From: Wuchereria bancrofti
Lineage: Eukaryota > Nematoda > Chromadorea > Rhabditida > Onchocercidae
Reading direction: 5' to 3'
Assembly: GCA_005281725.1 (NCBI GenBank)
Contig: SSBO01000074.1
Coordinates: 1 to 16,254, forward strand
DNA length: 16,254 nt
Shown here piece after piece: positions 1 to 10,178 of the stretch (the stretch's first letter is position 1; the number at the start of each line of letters is the position of its first letter). A model generated the notes under the pieces. That model was not told the DNA's origin. It saw only the letters and a program-made list of their open reading frames with translations, and searched no databases. The position numbers were made by a program, and so were the translations under genes.

Positions 1-79
1 TCTAATTGTTAATATATTTAAAAACATTATTAGATTAATTGTGTATATTATTATTCAAATAAAAATGCACCAAATGTAT

Positions 80-131
80 TTGTCTATGTATTACGTATGT
101 ATGTATTGTGTATTGTGTGTGTGTGTATGTT
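80..131. repeat. GT / TATG simple repeat
   Basis: Alternating TATG-like and GT units are seen here, including an uninterrupted run of six GT dinucleotides at 115-126. It is an ordinary short microsatellite of a eukaryotic genome. Confidence 0.75.
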
Positions 132-1617
132 ATGTATTATTTTTAGATTTAGCAAACAATTATATTTTTCATTTATAAAATATCTTTGTGTTTTTTCAAA
201 AATATAGAAAATTTTCATTTCAATATCATAAATTTAAAGAAGTACTCTTAAAATTGAACAGCTATACTCTTCATTTCATTCTTGTCACATCTTAGCATTA
301 TTTAGTCCTTCCCTAAAGTACCATTCAATTTCATCATTCTTTTGAATGTTTTACAATTACAACAATTTTTCCTCACTTATATTTTGTATTGGTTAATATT
401 TGTAATTATTAATATTGTGGTGTTGAAATTTTTTTCACAAAATTTTATAGCACAAAATTCTTTCATTAGTTAAACTAAAAATGATTTTTCAGATTTTTTT
501 TTACTTTCGTACGAATATAATGAATTAAATTGTTTAGCAGAAAATTTAAGTAAAAAAGTTTAAACTGAAAGTTAGATAAATTAAAAATTAAATTTAATTA
601 AGTTATCAAGTTTGATAGATTAAAATCGATTATCAAATTGCGTGCTCGAGAGTTTTTTGATAGTAGTTGCAGCAAAAATTAAAGCCAGACGTTATGATAT
701 TATATCATTTTGGACATTATATTTTTCTACAAATTTAGCTAGAATTAAATTTATTATCATGTGTTTAAATTAAAACGAATTATGCTTAAGTGAAGGAAAT
801 TTTAACACTTCTGATTTAAACGAACTGATATTTTAGTCGACTTTATCGAATAAGTTAAATTCAAAATCTTTTCTTGTTTAACCAAACCTCATAGTTTAAT
901 CAAATTTAAGTTCAAATAATGGCAACATTATTACACTAATGTAAGTTGAAGTCAAAAACAGCCTTAAATGAATTGAAAAAAATCCTATAAAACTTCTTAA
1001 TTTTCCTCAACACTTGTTTAATTTACTAGCTAAATCTGTATTGTTTTAATTCATTAGTCATCAATTTTATTGAACTTTTTGTACGCATGCAAATATAGTA
1101 TTTTTTTTCTCTTATTTCATTAAAGAGCTAAATTCGAAAAAAGTATTTTAATATTTCATAGTTTGTACCGTTTTTTTCGTCCAAATTGTACTAATTTGTG
1201 AATATAATAATATTCGCATGTTATATTTGTATATCATGATCGTTTCAAAGCATTTTTAAAATAAATAAATGGTTTGAAGTACACGAGTGAATTCATCAGA
1301 ATTCATTCACATTGGCGCATTTAGACTTTGTTTTAATTTATTGCTGGTTTATCGGTCATCAATTTTTTTTTAAGTTATTGGTTTAGGTTTGATCTTTTAA
1401 TCTATAATAATCATTCGGTTATAATCAATAGTAAATTTTTGTTTTGTTTTTTTAACAAAATGGATAAAATGACGATGATATCACGGATTTCTTTCTTTGT
1501 TTTTTTTTTTTTAAAAGAGTGCACTGATTGATAAATACAATTTATTAGATGACAAGATAATTTTGTTTTATTAAGATTATCAGATCGTGTGTAATAAACA
1601 GGATCGACTTTCTACTA

Positions 1618-1671
1618 TCATCTCTCTTTCTTCATATTTCTCTCTCTCTTCCTCTGTCCCACTCTCTCTTA
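1618..1671 (+). repeat. CT-rich simple repeat tract
   Basis: This tract is almost all C and T on the plus strand, with several TCTCTC runs broken by a few other bases. It is a pyrimidine microsatellite. A purine-rich GA tract lies about 600 bases downstream, so the two are roughly complementary in composition, but I did not find a long exact complement. Confidence 0.7.
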
Positions 1672-2264
1672 ATAATATTCAATTTAGAAATCTTTGTAGA
1701 ATTTCTTAATTTGTTCATAATGCATTCAAATAAATCAGTTGGCTGATAAATTCCTACCACTCTGAGAGATATAGGTAAGCATGCATATACAAAAAAAAAA
1801 TTTATGTTTACGGTTAGAAATATAGAACTAAAGTATTCATTTTTAATTTTTTTTTCGATTTTTATTTTTTTTTCAAATAGATTATCAATTTTGATTTTTT
1901 TTTTATCAACTGTTAAATATAAATGAAGCAGTAATTATACCACGGAATGCAGATTTAAAAAAAAGAATTAATAGGTAATGTTTGATTTTATATTGGATTC
2001 TCTAATTTAATAGATGAAGTTAAGAATGAAATTTGGAAAAGAATCAAATAAGAAAAAAAGCACCGAAAAAAAAGTTTGTCGATGAACTTTAATCATGCAA
2101 AGAGAGAAATTCAAATTTATAAATATAAAATTAATTAGTTCAGAAATTTTCATTCTAAACAATTTCTTTATTATCAAACATGAATTTTATGCAACTCTTA
2201 GATGAAGCTTATGATGTTAAACTATTATATCATTTTATTTATGACTGGAAAAAACATGGAAGGT

Positions 2265-2315
2265 AGTGAAAGTGGAGAGAGAGGAAGAGAGAAAAGAGAG
2301 AGAGAGAAGATGAAG
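2265..2315 (+). repeat. GA-rich simple repeat tract
   Basis: This purine-rich stretch has GAGAGA runs around 2275-2310 and is the compositional complement of the CT tract at 1618-1671. It is simple-sequence DNA with no coding signal. Confidence 0.7.
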
Positions 2316-2551
2316 AGTAATGAAAAATTAATTCCCCTCGGTTTCATAAAAAATTAAAACAAAAAAGTTTCAAAATTTTTTCCAATTATAATTCATTTCT
2401 AAAAATTTATCTATTGATTTAAATTACTATTTTTATAAAAAAAAGGAAAAAATTAATTATAAAATTATCTTTTAAAATATTTTCAATCATTTAGCGATAA
2501 ATAAAATTGAATGAGATGAGATGAAAAAAAATGAATTAATTTAATCTTATA

Positions 2552-3551
2552 AGTTTTATTAAAACATTTTCTTTCTTTTTTTCTTTTTCAAAATTATAAC
2601 ATAGAAATAAAAAATGATAAAAAGGGAGAAAATTCTTGAGAGAAAAAAAAGAGTAAAATATTTTTTATTTTCAATAACTGACGAATCATTTTCACCTTTA
2701 GGAAAGAAAAAAAGTACGGAAGCTTTCTTCTTCCTATCGAAGAATAATGGACAGAGGGAAGTGTACATCTAAGATGATGACAGCTGTTCGATGTATGTGT
2801 ATGTGTGAGTGTGTGTGTATGTGGCTTTGTCCGATAGTTTGATTTCGATACTTTGATCCTCCATCCATCGAACTCTTTTCCATTTCATACTAAATTCATA
2901 TAAAAATTACTTCCATTGATCTATCGATTTTTTTTTCATTCTATCCTAAGTTTTTAAACAATAGCTATTCAGTTTAAATCACTTTCTATCATTTGATCTT
3001 TTTTTTCAATTATCAATATGACCTTTTTGATTATATTTTTATTTCATTCCTAATTATTTAGATAATTATTTAGTAAGCGTATTCCCATTCTTAATTCGAT
3101 TTTCCTAACTTTCATTATTTTATCATAAATTCGATAACATACTTAAAAACTATTTCTTCTTATCACTATTACTGTTACTTTTACTCCTATTATTTCTACC
3201 AGAACCATTACTTTACAACCATTATGATTGGATAGTTATTCGCTTCTCATTTCATTTCACTTATAACAAAATAATATTTCAACAGATGACGAGGCAAATT
3301 TTCCAAGACAGTTTTAACTATAGCAAAATATTTTCTTTTTTTAAAGAGAGCATATGTACTTTGTGTTGAAATTTCAACAAGTTACCCGATATTTTTAGCA
3401 TTTAATTAATAATATCTTTTTGTTTATTATTATCATTATTAATAAAACTATAGATTTATTTATATTTTAGTGAATTTGTTGAATTTAAAAATTTTATTCT
3501 AATATTTAATAGTGAATAGTGTAAATTGTTGTGAAAAATTTTTTCTCTTCA
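2552..3551 (+). repeat. End of contig 1, re-present at 3553-4391 and 5420-6419
   Basis: This segment appears again in two places. Bases 2713-3551 are identical, by line-by-line comparison, to 3553-4391 (shift of 840). Bases 2552-3551 are identical to 5420-6419 (shift of 2868). The segment stops exactly at the single N at 3552. The content is AT-rich with no recognisable gene. A 69-residue reverse-strand frame at 2559-2768 is Phe/Lys-rich low-complexity translation and is not supported as a gene. A more complex patch at 2713-2870 holds a CAGCTG hexamer and a GT repeat. The best explanation is a contig end that overlaps its neighbour and was not merged. Confidence 0.93.
2791..2824 (+). repeat. 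GT / TATG microsatellite (copies at 3631 and 5659)
   Basis: Mixed TATG and GT units are followed by a GTGTGTGT run. The same tract recurs at 3631-3664 and 5659-5692 inside the redundant copies, with identical length in each. Unchanged length at a mutable microsatellite favours the three copies being one locus. Confidence 0.75.
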
Positions 3552-3552
3552 N
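3552..3552. other. Single-N contig junction
   Basis: One ambiguous base separates two stretches that share 839 identical bases as tail (2713-3551) and head (3553-4391). A single N is commonly used as a placeholder when a scaffolder estimates a zero or negative gap. The sequence at 6418-6422 reads straight through the position that this N interrupts. Confidence 0.93.
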
Positions 3553-4391
3553 AGTACGGAAGCTTTCTTCTTCCTATCGAAGAATAATGGACAGAGGGAA
3601 GTGTACATCTAAGATGATGACAGCTGTTCGATGTATGTGTATGTGTGAGTGTGTGTGTATGTGGCTTTGTCCGATAGTTTGATTTCGATACTTTGATCCT
3701 CCATCCATCGAACTCTTTTCCATTTCATACTAAATTCATATAAAAATTACTTCCATTGATCTATCGATTTTTTTTTCATTCTATCCTAAGTTTTTAAACA
3801 ATAGCTATTCAGTTTAAATCACTTTCTATCATTTGATCTTTTTTTTCAATTATCAATATGACCTTTTTGATTATATTTTTATTTCATTCCTAATTATTTA
3901 GATAATTATTTAGTAAGCGTATTCCCATTCTTAATTCGATTTTCCTAACTTTCATTATTTTATCATAAATTCGATAACATACTTAAAAACTATTTCTTCT
4001 TATCACTATTACTGTTACTTTTACTCCTATTATTTCTACCAGAACCATTACTTTACAACCATTATGATTGGATAGTTATTCGCTTCTCATTTCATTTCAC
4101 TTATAACAAAATAATATTTCAACAGATGACGAGGCAAATTTTCCAAGACAGTTTTAACTATAGCAAAATATTTTCTTTTTTTAAAGAGAGCATATGTACT
4201 TTGTGTTGAAATTTCAACAAGTTACCCGATATTTTTAGCATTTAATTAATAATATCTTTTTGTTTATTATTATCATTATTAATAAAACTATAGATTTATT
4301 TATATTTTAGTGAATTTGTTGAATTTAAAAATTTTATTCTAATATTTAATAGTGAATAGTGTAAATTGTTGTGAAAAATTTTTTCTCTTCA
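3553..4391 (+). repeat. Redundant copy of 2713-3551 (head of contig 2)
   Basis: Its 839 bases are identical to the tail of the preceding contig. The identity ends exactly where the first contig stopped, and from 4392 the sequence continues into new material. This tail-to-head arrangement is expected of two unmerged overlapping contigs. A recent exact tandem duplication is possible in principle, but its boundaries would not be expected to coincide with N characters. Confidence 0.92.
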
Positions 4392-4667
4392 ATCAACCAA
4401 TAAATTAATTAATTGAACAACAATGAATTTATTTAATGAATAAGTTTTAATTAAATTTGCCATTTCAGAAAATTATATTAAGAATAATTTATCAATTGAA
4501 TGATCAACTAATTGATATTAAAAATGTTTTCGCAATTTAAATTTAATTTTTAATAGTTTTGAAAGAAATTCTTTTAAAAGAATACTTGGAAAAATTTTCA
4601 CAAGGTATTTCTTGCTCTATTACAATTATACAATATCAACAAATGCATAATGATAGATCAAAATTTG

Positions 4668-4709
4668 CTCAAAAAAAAATAACTCAAAAAAAAATAACTC
4701 AAAAAAAAA
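4668..4709 (+). repeat. 15-base tandem repeat, about three copies
   Basis: CTC followed by nine A and TAA recurs with a period of 15, the CTC triplets falling at 4668, 4683 and 4698. The identical copy is at 6696-6737. The corresponding place in the diverged version, near 7937-7950, has only one unit, so this tandem array differs between the two versions. Confidence 0.85.
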
Positions 4710-4873
4710 TTGATCCATAATTGTTTTATAAAATTCTCGAAACATATGATTATGTGTGTTCGTAGAGAAGTAAAAAAAAAAAGTTTGTGGCTCTTCGATT
4801 CTAAAGTTGATCGAGATCCTTCTTCAACTTGCAGTAGTAATACTCTAACTCAATTCAATCATCCATTCAATCA

Positions 4874-4978
4874 CTCTTTCTCCTCCTTCTCTTCCTCCTC
4901 CTTTTCCTTCCTCTTTTCCTCCTTATCCTTCTTCTCTTTCACCTTTTCTTTATCTTACTCTTCTTACTTTCCCATTTT
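4874..4978 (+). repeat. Polypyrimidine (CT-rich) tract
   Basis: Bases 4874-4924 are 51 uninterrupted pyrimidines, and the following bases to 4978 are pyrimidine-rich with scattered A. The tract recurs at 6902-7006 and at 8443-8547. Tracts of this type with strong strand bias can form triplex (H-DNA) structures, which is known for mirror-like polypurine/polypyrimidine DNA; whether this one does is inference. Its translation is Ser/Phe-rich and explains the open frame that crosses it. Confidence 0.85.
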
Positions 4979-5409
4979 GTAAACAAATATCATTTAAAAG
5001 TTACAGAGAAAATGAAATGCTTACTTGTTCATTTCGAAGGGAGAAGCCAGTTAACTAATCACTGCTCAGCTCTTCCTACCATCTTATCTTCTTGCTTACT
5101 TTCAAAATATCGCTGTACCCTACGATTTGCTGTAACATCACGATGACAACTACCACTTCCACTCTTCATTCATTTTTATTCAACAAATTTTAACTATCAT
5201 TTCTTATCAGCAGCAGTTATCAGGTGGAATTATTTAATATCACATGATATTTATCAATTATCCTCTCTATAAATAAACATATGTGTATATAAATGTATCT
5301 TACAACGATTCAGTTTATTACTTGTGATACTTTTATAATTCTCAACTAGCATTTTCTTTATTAACTTTCAAATAATCTATTCAAATTTATCTTTACTTCA
5401 TTTTAACAA

Positions 5410-5419
5410 NGTGAATTTN
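5410..5419. other. Double-N contig junction with an 8-base fragment
   Basis: Two Ns at 5410 and 5419 enclose eight bases (GTGAATTT). The next contig begins at 5420 with sequence that jumps back to the equivalent of 2552. The fragment is too short to place uniquely. It resembles imperfectly the bases just before 2552, so it may be a poorly resolved contig edge. Confidence 0.9.
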
Positions 5420-7210
5420 AGTTTTATTAAAACATTTTCTTTCTTTTTTTCTTTTTCAAAATTATAACATAGAAATAAAAAATGATAAAAAGGGAGAAAA
5501 TTCTTGAGAGAAAAAAAAGAGTAAAATATTTTTTATTTTCAATAACTGACGAATCATTTTCACCTTTAGGAAAGAAAAAAAGTACGGAAGCTTTCTTCTT
5601 CCTATCGAAGAATAATGGACAGAGGGAAGTGTACATCTAAGATGATGACAGCTGTTCGATGTATGTGTATGTGTGAGTGTGTGTGTATGTGGCTTTGTCC
5701 GATAGTTTGATTTCGATACTTTGATCCTCCATCCATCGAACTCTTTTCCATTTCATACTAAATTCATATAAAAATTACTTCCATTGATCTATCGATTTTT
5801 TTTTCATTCTATCCTAAGTTTTTAAACAATAGCTATTCAGTTTAAATCACTTTCTATCATTTGATCTTTTTTTTCAATTATCAATATGACCTTTTTGATT
5901 ATATTTTTATTTCATTCCTAATTATTTAGATAATTATTTAGTAAGCGTATTCCCATTCTTAATTCGATTTTCCTAACTTTCATTATTTTATCATAAATTC
6001 GATAACATACTTAAAAACTATTTCTTCTTATCACTATTACTGTTACTTTTACTCCTATTATTTCTACCAGAACCATTACTTTACAACCATTATGATTGGA
6101 TAGTTATTCGCTTCTCATTTCATTTCACTTATAACAAAATAATATTTCAACAGATGACGAGGCAAATTTTCCAAGACAGTTTTAACTATAGCAAAATATT
6201 TTCTTTTTTTAAAGAGAGCATATGTACTTTGTGTTGAAATTTCAACAAGTTACCCGATATTTTTAGCATTTAATTAATAATATCTTTTTGTTTATTATTA
6301 TCATTATTAATAAAACTATAGATTTATTTATATTTTAGTGAATTTGTTGAATTTAAAAATTTTATTCTAATATTTAATAGTGAATAGTGTAAATTGTTGT
6401 GAAAAATTTTTTCTCTTCAATCAACCAATAAATTAATTAATTGAACAACAATGAATTTATTTAATGAATAAGTTTTAATTAAATTTGCCATTTCAGAAAA
6501 TTATATTAAGAATAATTTATCAATTGAATGATCAACTAATTGATATTAAAAATGTTTTCGCAATTTAAATTTAATTTTTAATAGTTTTGAAAGAAATTCT
6601 TTTAAAAGAATACTTGGAAAAATTTTCACAAGGTATTTCTTGCTCTATTACAATTATACAATATCAACAAATGCATAATGATAGATCAAAATTTGCTCAA
6701 AAAAAAATAACTCAAAAAAAAATAACTCAAAAAAAAATTGATCCATAATTGTTTTATAAAATTCTCGAAACATATGATTATGTGTGTTCGTAGAGAAGTA
6801 AAAAAAAAAAGTTTGTGGCTCTTCGATTCTAAAGTTGATCGAGATCCTTCTTCAACTTGCAGTAGTAATACTCTAACTCAATTCAATCATCCATTCAATC
6901 ACTCTTTCTCCTCCTTCTCTTCCTCCTCCTTTTCCTTCCTCTTTTCCTCCTTATCCTTCTTCTCTTTCACCTTTTCTTTATCTTACTCTTCTTACTTTCC
7001 CATTTTGTAAACAAATATCATTTAAAAGTTACAGAGAAAATGAAATGCTTACTTGTTCATTTCGAAGGGAGAAGCCAGTTAACTAATCACTGCTCAGCTC
7101 TTCCTACCATCTTATCTTCTTGCTTACTTTCAAAATATCGCTGTACCCTACGATTTGCTGTAACATCACGATGACAACTACCACTTCCACTCTTCATTCA
7201 TTTTTATTCA
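5420..7210 (+). repeat. Redundant contig 3: copy of 2552-3551 joined to 4392-5182
   Basis: All 1791 bases are already present in the window: 5420-6419 match 2552-3551, and 6420-7210 match 4392-5182 without a gap. The length adds up exactly (1000 plus 791). The contig therefore crosses the point interrupted by the N at 3552 and supports merging contigs 1 and 2 there. Open frames inside it (reverse 5427-5636 and forward 6738-7010) are repeats of the low-complexity frames at 2559 and 4710. It adds no new sequence. Confidence 0.93.
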
Positions 7211-7211
7211 N
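7211..7211. other. Single-N contig junction
   Basis: This N separates redundant contig 3 from contig 4. Contig 4 opens with sequence equivalent to about 3083, but in a diverged form rather than an exact copy. Confidence 0.92.
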
Positions 7212-8024
7212 TTTCTATTCTTATTCGATCTTCCTAACTTTCATTATTTTATCATAAATTCGATAACATACTTAAAAACTACTTATCACTATTACTATTA
7301 CTTTTACTCCTATTATTTCCACCAGAATCATCACTTTACAACCATTATGATTGGATAGTTATTCGCTTCTCATTTCATTTCACTTATAACAAGATAATAT
7401 TTCAACAGACGACGAGGCAAATTTTCCAGCTTTAACTATAGCAAAATATTTTTTTTTTAAAGAGAGTATATGTACTTTGTGTTGAAATTTCAACAAGTTA
7501 CCCGATATTTTTAGCATTTAATTAATAATATCTTTTTGCTTATTATCGTTATTATATGGTAAGCTATAAATAGATTTCTTTATCAATAGTTTAGTGAGTT
7601 TGTTGAATTTGAAAATTTTGTTTTAATATTTAATAGTGAATAGTATAAATGGTTGCAAAAAATTTTTCTCTTCAATCAATCAATCAATTAATTGAACAAC
7701 AATGAATTTATTTAATGATTAAGTTTTACTTAAATTTGTCATTTTAGAATAATTAATCAATTGAATGATCAAATAATTGATGCTAAAAATATTTTTGCCA
7801 ATTTAAATCTAATTTTTAATGACTTTGAAAGAAATTCTTTTAAAAGAATAATTAGAAAATTTTTCGCAAGATATTTGTTACTCTATTACAATTATACAAT
7901 TTTAACAAATGCGTAATAATACATCAAAATTAGCATAATTCAAAAAAAAAATTTATTCATAATTTTTTATCAAATTCTCGAAACATATTATTGTGTGTGT
8001 CCGTAGAGAAGCAAAAAAAAAAAA
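7212..8024 (+). repeat. Diverged second version of about 3083-3551 plus 4392-4780
   Basis: The order of sequence is the same as in the first version but with many substitutions and several small indels. For example, a block near 3150 is shortened near 7280, and the text around 3305 loses several bases near 7429. Divergence looks lower at the left and higher, perhaps around a tenth of sites, towards 7730-8000; these are eye estimates. The changes are scattered with no sign of codon spacing, which agrees with non-coding DNA. It may be the other haplotype of a heterozygous genome or an older paralogous duplicate. Confidence 0.85.
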
Positions 8025-8071
8025 TATTATTTTAACATCTAATCACTTTTTTTTTGTGCTCTAATTATCAT

Positions 8072-8109
8072 AGATATTAATTTATTTTGAAAAGATATTA
8101 ATTTATTTT
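8072..8109 (+). repeat. 17-base direct repeat, period 21
   Basis: AGATATTAATTTATTTT occurs at 8072-8088 and again at 8093-8109, separated by four bases. It lies inside the block that is absent from the first version. Confidence 0.8.
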
Positions 8110-8306
8110 TTCCATAAGTATATATGCTAATATGTTTACTTTTACAGCTAATAAATTAAAATTATTTAAAACTTTAAACAAATATACTTACATACTTGTA
8201 TGCCTATATATAATTTTTACATACAAATATATGACTATTAAAAAATATAATTTTATAAATTATAGTAAGTAATGCTTGACGTACGTATCTCTCTCTATCT
8301 CTATTA

Positions 8307-8322
8307 GTGCAGACAGCTGCAC
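8307..8322. repeat. Short perfect inverted repeat (6-base stem, 4-base loop)
   Basis: GTGCAG at 8307-8312 is complementary to CTGCAC at 8317-8322 across the loop ACAG. It contains the E-box-like hexamer CAGCTG at 8314-8319. Its GC content is high for this region, but such a short stem can arise by chance. Confidence 0.5.
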
Positions 8323-8350
8323 GTATGTGTCGATGGATAAATGATTCCTC

Positions 8351-8978
8351 AGTTTGTAGCTCTTCGATTCTAAAGTTGATCGAGATCCTTCTTCAACTTG
8401 CAGTAGTAATACTCTAACTCAATTCAATCATCCATTCAATCACTCTTTCTCCTCCTTCTCTTCCTCCTCCTTTTCCTTCCTCTTTTCCTCCTTATCCTTC
8501 TTCTCTTTCACCTTTTCTTTATCTTACTCTTCTTACTTTCCCATTTTGTAAACAAATATCATTTAAAAGTTACAGAGAAAATGAAATGCTTACTTGTTCA
8601 TTTCGAAGGGAGAAGCCAGTTAACTAATCACTGCTCAGCTCTTCCTACCATCTTATCTTCTTGCTTACTTTCAAAATATCGCTGTACCCTACGATTTGCT
8701 GTAACATCACGATGACAACTACCACTTCCACTCTTCATTCATTTTTATTCAGCAAATTTTAACTATCATTTCTTATCAGCAGCAGTTATCAGGTGGAATT
8801 ACTTAATATCACATGATATTTATCAATTATCCTCTCTATAAATAAACATATGTATATATAAATGTATCTTACAACGATTCAGTTTATTACTTGTGATACT
8901 TTTATAATTCTCAACTAGCATTTTCTTTATTAACTTTCAAATAATCTATTCAAATTTATCTTTACTTCATTTTAACAA
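8351..8978 (+). repeat. Near-identical second version of 4782-5409
   Basis: These 628 bases match 4782-5409 (shift of 3569) with four differences that I can find, all transitions: G to A near the start, A to G near 8752, T to C near 8802 and G to A near 8853. The polypyrimidine tract within is unchanged. Contig 2 stops at 5409 in the middle of this sequence and contig 4 carries on, so contig 4 supplies the true rightward continuation. The contrast with the diverged block to the left is sharp. Confidence 0.9.
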
Positions 8979-9231
8979 ATTTTTCCTCATTGTTTAGCGG
9001 CAGTACAAACATTTGAATTGTTTATATTATTAAGTTAGCTTAAAATTTTCTTCTTTAATTCTTCTCTTAGAATGACTATCTTCTCCTCTTTCCCATTCTT
9101 GGATTAATGATTTTCCTCTCTTATAACTTTTATGAATTATTAATTTAAAGTTATATTTCGCAATGATTATATTTCACAATTTTGCTTTAAATATGAGATT
9201 TTTTAAACTAGATTTTCAAAAAAAAAAATTC
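8979..9231. other. AT-rich non-coding stretch
   Basis: This is single-copy in the window and continues contig 4 beyond the end of contig 2. It holds A/T runs and a few CT-rich patches. I see no gene, RNA or mobile element in it. Confidence 0.65.
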
Positions 9232-9850
9232 TTTTTTTATTCAAGTTATCAATCTCTGTTAAATGAAGTGAAAGTTAGCAAATTGTTTTAATCAATAATT
9301 GATGAACTATTACATTAATTTTTGCAAAACAGTAGGACAAATTTTCCTTTTAAAGTTTAATTTTTTTTTTTGTTGATTCTTTAATTTATCTTCTTGACAA
9401 ACTTAAATTTTTATTGTTATTTGCATTTAACTTTTACTATCAATATATGAAACCTTTAGTTTAATTTCTTTTTTCCACTGTCTTTCTTTATTATATTCGT
9501 AAATTTGTCGAAAAGTGAATTAAATCTATGACAATCAATTTGAATCCTAATGTGATATGATAGTATTCATTTTTTGAAAATTTAAGTGCTGTTGAATCAT
9601 CCAATTTCAATCATTTAATCCTAAACTTGTCATATTCAATTTCTTTTTTTTTGAAAAAACGATATTAGAAATGAGATTTACTGCACAAAAGTATGCCATC
9701 GAATTTCAAATTACTTTAGATCAAGATCTTATTGCTATTTGTAAAAATGTAAAGTTCTTTATTATGTCCATAAAGTAAAAATCTTCTTTAGTTCATTGAA
9801 AACTTTAATTCTATTTTTAGCAAACAGATGTGCAAATTTTCAAAGACTCG

Positions 9851-9896
9851 TTTATGTAAAATTTTTAAAAGGTTTCATTTACGTAAAATTTAAAAA
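9851..9896 (+). repeat. Imperfect direct repeat, period 27
   Basis: A word of the form TTTAYGTAAAATTT followed by A-rich sequence occurs at 9851 and again at 9878, differing at T versus C. The pair is repeated at 11419-11464 in the redundant copy. Confidence 0.6.
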
Positions 9897-10178
9897 AAAA
9901 AATTGAAATGGTTAATTTTGCATTTTTTTTGGCTGAAGTGAACGCTTTGAATTAGAAAATTAAGTGACGAAATATGAAATATTCGTTACAATAAAAGAAA
10001 ACGTCCTGAAAATCGCTAATGACTGATTAATAGATAAGAAGTTATAATTAATATAATTTATTTCTAGAAGATAATGATAATTACAATTAAATTTTAAACA
10101 TCAAAAAATCCTTAATAATTATCACATAATTACTTTTCATTTTATTATTGCTTATGTATAAAAATTATTCAGAATTTT

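Larger units (their letters stand above)
1..2551. other. AT-rich non-coding stretch, no gene recognised
   Basis: This is single-copy sequence within the window, dominated by A/T runs and short simple repeats. No open frame of notable length is present on either strand, and I see no splice-flanked exon, tRNA-like or rRNA-like segment, or terminal inverted repeats of a transposon. It contains a GT/TATG patch near its left end, a CT-rich tract around 1620-1670 and a GA-rich tract around 2265-2315. It is most simply intergenic or intronic DNA of an AT-rich eukaryote. Regulatory elements cannot be excluded by eye. Confidence 0.7.
4392..5409 (+). other. AT-rich non-coding stretch with CT-rich tract
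   Basis: This is the non-overlapping part of contig 2. It holds a 15-base tandem repeat, a strong pyrimidine tract and a somewhat more complex patch at about 5025-5175, with no recognisable protein. The 90-residue plus-strand frame at 4710-4982 gains its length from the CT tract and reads mostly Ser and Phe, so I do not call it a gene. Bases 4392-5182 recur identically at 6420-7210, and 4782-5409 recur with four differences at 8351-8978. Confidence 0.75.
8025..8350 (+). other. About 326-base block present only in the diverged version
   Basis: In the first version an A-run (near 4772-4781) is followed directly by AGTTTGTGGC. In this version the same A-run is followed by about 326 other bases before AGTTTGTAGC resumes at 8351. 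The block is AT-rich, with a 17-base direct repeat, a CTCTCTATCT-type patch at 8288-8303 and a small hairpin near its right end. I see no terminal inverted repeats, no coding capacity and no clear target-site duplication, though the A-run at its left edge makes the boundary uncertain by several bases. It could be an insertion here or a deletion in the other version. Confidence 0.75.

Noticed and set aside
1287..1310. Near-palindrome built from GTGAATTCAT and GAATTCATTCAC
   Set aside because: The symmetry is short and imperfect, and chance is likely in AT-rich DNA.
1618..2315. CT tract and GA tract as arms of a large inverted repeat
   Set aside because: They are complementary in composition only. 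I found no long exact complement, and simple repeats of both kinds are common.
2559..2768. 69-residue reverse-strand frame (repeated at 5427-5636)
   Set aside because: It is rich in Phe, Lys and Ile, as expected from A/T runs, with no recognisable family. Its second copy is an assembly duplicate rather than evidence of conservation.
4710..4982. 90-residue forward frame (repeated at 6738-7010)
   Set aside because: Its second half is Ser/Phe-rich translation of the polypyrimidine tract. In the diverged version the upstream half is replaced by unrelated sequence, so the frame is not preserved.
2713..7210. Three-copy tandem array as a biological segmental duplication or satellite
   Set aside because: The copies are identical, differ in length, and have boundaries coinciding with N characters, with one contig bridging two others. 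Unmerged contigs explain this better.
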